Assembly: GCA_012837655.1 (NCBI GenBank)
Contig: DUQT01000054.1
Location: 1-10,174 of the forward strand
Direction of reading: 5' to 3'
DNA from: Actinomyces sp.
GTDB lineage: Bacteria > Actinomycetota > Actinomycetes > Actinomycetales > Actinomycetaceae
DNA: 10,174 nucleotides
Numbering within the stretch: position 1 is the stretch's first letter; each line of letters starts with the position of its first letter. Below, piece by piece: positions 8,084 through 10,174 of the stretch. A model generated the notes under the pieces. It worked only from the letters and a program-made list of their open reading frames with translations. It had not been told where the DNA came from and did not search any database. The translations under genes were made by a program, and so were the position numbers.

Positions 8084-9666
8084 TGAGCAACGAAACTAAT
8101 CCCACCAATCCAGCCGACGGCGCCGAATCAGCTAACGACGCCCAACCTGCGGAAGGCGCTGGCGTCCAGTCTGCGAACGGCGCCGCCGCCGAAACTGGCC
8201 ACCGCGTCAACGGCGTCAGCGCGGAAACAGGTGGCGTCAGCGCCCCGCGCGGCGGCGGACCAGCCGACGGCGCGCAATACCACCTAATCGGCATCGGAGG
8301 CGCCGGCATGTCAGTCGTAGCCGAACTCCTCCACGCCCAGGGTGCCACCGTTACCGGATCCGACGCAGTCGACTCCCCAAACATCCACCACCTCCGCGCC
8401 CTCGGCATCCCCAGCTTCATCGGACACAATGCGCAGCAGGTCCCACCCCACGCGCGCATCGTCGTCTCCACCGCCGTCCGAGACACCAATCCGGAGCTTG
8501 CCGCCGCACGCGCTCGCGGTCAGGAAGTCATCCATCGGTCGCAGGCCCTAGCTATTGCTGCGGAAGGAATGGACTTCATCGCCGTCGCTGGAGCACACGG
8601 CAAAACGACGACCTCCGGCATGCTCGCCGCGGCACTTTCCGCCACGGGGGCGGACCCATCCTTCGCCGTCGGGGGAGTAGTCACCGGATTCGACACCGGC
8701 GCTCACCTTGGCGGTTCAAATATTTTCATCGCGGAAGCAGATGAATCAGACAAGTCTTTCCTGAACTACAGCCCCCGCATCGCCCTCGTGACAAACGTCG
8801 AACCCGACCACCTTGACAACTATGGTTCACGTGAAGCGTTCGAACAGGCATTTGTTGACTTCGCGGCGAAAATAGTTGACGGTGGATTACTTGTCGTTTG
8901 TTCAGATGACGAGGGCGCAGCTCGGCTAGGTAAGAATTATTCCGAGACACACGGTGGCCGAGTCGCATCGTATGGAACTAAGACGCCGGCGATGCTCGAC
9001 GAGCTGGGGCTTTGGCATGCCCCAGATCATGCGGTCATCACGAAACGAAAGCTGGATGCATCTGCGGCTTCGGCGACCGTGCTTTATCGCGACGAAGAGA
9101 TTTCCCTGCAGCTCGCGATCGGCGGTGAACACAACCTCTTGAATGCGACAGGTGCGCTGCTGGTGGGGATTGAGCTCGGCGTTGAACCGCAGGAAATGGC
9201 GCGGGCACTCGGAACTTTCCGCGGTACTGGACGCAGGTTCGAGTTCCGCGGGGAAGTTGATGGAAAGCGCATTTTTGATGACTACGCGCACCACCCATCG
9301 GAGATCGTAGCCGCACTGAAGCAAGCTCGAATCGAAGCGGGTGACGGCCACGTCCTCGTGCTTTTCCAACCGCACTTATTTTCACGCACGCAGAACTTTG
9401 CGGACCGATTTGCGCAGGCCTTTCAACTGGCCGACCAGGTGTACTTCACGGATATTTTCGCGGCGCGAGAAGATCCGGTTCCAGGCGTGACGTCTGCACT
9501 CATAGCCGATCAGGTTCCGGGTTCAAAGTTTGTGCCCGACATGGTTCAGGCCGCGAAAGCGATGGCCGACCAAGCACAGCCGGGCGATCTGTGCATGACC
9601 GTAGGTGCTGGAAGTGTCACCACGATGGTTCCGGTCATCTTGGATAGGTGGAAGAACGGCGAATGA
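8083..9666 (+). CDS. murC: UDP-MurNAc:L-Ala ligase MurC with low-complexity N-terminal extension
   Basis: Cytoplasmic ligase that adds L-Ala to UDP-MurNAc, the first step of stem-peptide synthesis. The catalytic body begins near residue 66 with YHLIGIGGAGMS (66-77), then P-loop AGAHGKTTTSGML (169-181), EADESDKSFL (218-227), NVEPDHLDNYG (238-248), GEHNLLNA (348-355), FRGTGRRFE (379-387), DDYAHHPSEI (399-408), QPHLFSRTQ (429-437), AREDPVPGVT (461-470) and VGAGSVT (507-513). Residues 1-65 are an Ala/Gly/Asn/Glu-rich, presumably disordered extension; most MurC proteins begin close to the GIGGAGMS motif. I see no ATG, GTG, TTG or CTG codon in frame between the GTG at 8083 and the motif, and GGAG (8072-8075) lies 7 bases upstream, so the extended start is well supported. 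It overlaps murG by one base (TAGTG) and the next frame by ATGA. Confidence 0.96.
   Translation: MSNETNPTNPADGAESANDAQPAEGAGVQSANGAAAETGHRVNGVSAETGGVSAPRGGGPADGAQYHLIGIGGAGMSVVAELLHAQGATVTGSDAVDSPNIHHLRALGIPSFIGHNAQQVPPHARIVVSTAVRDTNPELAAARARGQEVIHRSQALAIAAEGMDFIAVAGAHGKTTTSGMLAAALSATGADPSFAVGGVVTGFDTGAHLGGSNIFIAEADESDKSFLNYSPRIALVTNVEPDHLDNYGSREAFEQAFVDFAAKIVDGGLLVVCSDDEGAARLGKNYSETHGGRVASYGTKTPAMLDELGLWHAPDHAVITKRKLDASAASATVLYRDEEISLQLAIGGEHNLLNATGALLVGIELGVEPQEMARALGTFRGTGRRFEFRGEVDGKRIFDDYAHHPSEIVAALKQARIEAGDGHVLVLFQPHLFSRTQNFADRFAQAFQLADQVYFTDIFAAREDPVPGVTSALIADQVPGSKFVPDMVQAAKAMADQAQPGDLCMTVGAGSVTTMVPVILDRWKNGE
8110..8273 (+). repeat. 14-bp direct repeat pair bounding the MurC N-terminal extension
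   Basis: CCAGCCGACGGCGC occurs at 8110-8123 and again at 8260-8273, exactly 150 bases apart and in the same reading frame, so both copies encode PADGA (residues 10-14 and 60-64). Inside this span GGCGTCAGCG also occurs twice (8212-8221 and 8233-8242), 21 bases apart and in frame, encoding GVSA. The pattern suggests growth of the extension by slippage or short duplications. Confidence 0.8.
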
Positions 9667-10174
9667 GGCGCCCCGGGGTCCCGCAGACTCCTCGATCACA
9701 TGAACCAAACGATCGAGGAGCCGCAACCGAATCCAAACGGGACCACCACGCGTCAAATCGCGGGCAAGAGATCTCGCGAAAAGAACGAAAACAACGCGTT
9801 GAAGAACGTCGCCGGCAACAGGCCGGCAAATCGCGGGGCCACGTCGAGGGCGGGCACGATTCGCCACACCAAAACGACAAATCTCAAGACGGTCGCGCAC
9901 ACGAATCACACCGCGGAACTGGTATAGCGCGGGAGGCGCACGACCAACGCCGCGAGTTCGGCAAGGCGCAGGGTGGGGAATCTCATGGCACGAAGCGTGA
10001 ATCTGGGGCCTTCAAGTCGCGCATAGGCCTGCCGGGCCGCAAGCCGTCGAAGGCTGTTGAGAAGTCTCAACCCAATAATGTGTCGAGGTACTCTCGAGGT
10101 GGTTTGCGCCGCTACTTCACGCCGAAACGAGCATCGCAAACCTTCGGGTCACACGAGCGCACCATCGAACTTGA
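9663..10174 (+). CDS. ftsQ: Probable FtsQ, N-terminal cytoplasmic part (partial, runs off the window)
   Basis: An ATG overlaps the murC stop as ATGA and opens a frame that stays open for 170 codons to the window edge. The upstream AGGTGGA (9646-9652) is a fair ribosome binding site. In actinobacterial dcw clusters the gene after murC is normally ftsQ, a bitopic protein with a POTRA domain that links FtsL/FtsB to the divisome. The visible part is very hydrophilic and basic. By my count it has 27 Arg, 12 Lys and 11 His against 21 Asp/Glu, with almost no Leu, Ile or Val and no Trp. It begins MRRPGVPQTPR, has a charged segment SRKERKQRVEERRRQQ near residues 38-53, and ends with SRYSRGGLRRYFTPKR at about 141-156. 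There is no membrane segment or POTRA domain within the window. Assignment rests on gene order and a basic N-terminus, since no FtsQ domain is visible; a lineage-specific protein is possible. Confidence 0.6.
   Translation, partial: MRRPGVPQTPRSHEPNDRGAATESKRDHHASNRGQEISRKERKQRVEERRRQQAGKSRGHVEGGHDSPHQNDKSQDGRAHESHRGTGIAREAHDQRREFGKAQGGESHGTKRESGAFKSRIGLPGRKPSKAVEKSQPNNVSRYSRGGLRRYFTPKRASQTFGSHERTIEL
9688..9720 (+). repeat. Perfect 10-bp inverted repeat (hairpin) just inside the ftsQ frame
   Basis: CTCCTCGATC (9688-9697) pairs perfectly with GATCGAGGAG (9711-9720) around a 13-base loop. It lies 25 bases after the A of the ATG at 9663. An 8-bp palindrome CCCCGGGG (9671-9678) sits between the start codon and the hairpin. 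No T-run follows, and the reading frame continues through it, so it does not look like an intrinsic terminator. Any role in controlling ftsQ translation or mRNA processing is inference. Confidence 0.55.

Noticed and set aside
7920..8489. 189-codon - strand frame across the murG-murC junction
   Set aside because: Rich in Arg, Ala, Ser and Cys as expected from reading C-rich codons backwards; it overlaps two certain genes and has no motif or convincing ribosome binding site.
43..9666. Four related Mur ligases considered as a recent tandem duplication
   Set aside because: MurC, MurD, MurE and MurF share the ancient Mur ligase fold, but each has its own family signature and this order is the standard dcw arrangement.
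9688..9720. Inverted repeat considered as an intrinsic transcription terminator after murC
   Set aside because: No T-run follows the stem, and the + strand frame continues through it for at least 450 more bases.
9523..9909. 128-codon - strand frame across the end of murC
   Set aside because: Antisense to conserved murC C-terminal motifs and to the ftsQ frame, with no recognisable features.
9700..9927. Small + strand frame of 75 codons after murC
   Set aside because: No Shine-Dalgarno sequence upstream, its ATG sits in the loop of the hairpin, and the frame from 9663 is longer and coupled to murC.
1..10174. Search for defence islands, mobile elements, tRNA genes, CRISPR arrays or biosynthetic clusters
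   Set aside because: Practically every base is accounted for by packed dcw genes; I saw no terminal repeats, transposase motifs, tRNA-like folds or spaced repeats.

Overview
This window is a slice of a bacterial division and cell wall (dcw) cluster. All genes are on the + strand, and the order is murE-murF-mraY-murD-ftsW-murG-murC, followed by the open 5' end of what is most likely ftsQ. The first 33 bases probably hold the last codons of an upstream gene; ftsI/pbp2 would be expected there. The gene order, the moderately GC-rich DNA, the GTG starts and family details (MurG beginning GGGSAGHVNP, FtsW with GNTNW and GHDLGTA) point to an Actinobacterium (Actinomycetota). MurE lacks the DNPR signature of meso-diaminopimelate-adding enzymes. 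This fits a lineage with L-Lys or L-Orn at position 3 of the stem peptide, such as Actinomycetaceae or some Micrococcales. I cannot name a genus.

Layout: 43-1704 murE; 1729-3111 murF; 3133-4221 mraY; 4218-5702 murD; 5699-6916 ftsW; 6929-8083 murG; 8083-9666 murC; 9663-end ftsQ candidate. The largest gap between genes is 24 bases. Four junctions overlap (ATGA, GTGA, TAGTG, ATGA), so this is one polycistronic, translationally coupled unit. I see no internal promoter, terminator, RNA gene, mobile element or CRISPR array.

How the genes work together: MurC, MurD, MurE and MurF add L-Ala, D-Glu, the diamino acid and D-Ala-D-Ala in turn to UDP-MurNAc in the cytoplasm. MraY moves the phospho-MurNAc-pentapeptide to undecaprenyl phosphate, giving lipid I. 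MurG adds GlcNAc, giving lipid II. FtsW polymerises lipid II at the septum with its partner PBP, and FtsQ belongs to the FtsQLB divisome complex that activates it.

This is a core housekeeping locus and I found no undescribed system. The points worth a second look are the altered substrate motif in MurE, a low-complexity MurC N-terminus bounded by a 14-bp in-frame direct repeat, an open reading frame of at least 170 residues at the ftsQ position that is charged and has no membrane segment, a perfect 10-bp hairpin just inside that frame, and a lone cysteine pair in an outer loop of MraY.
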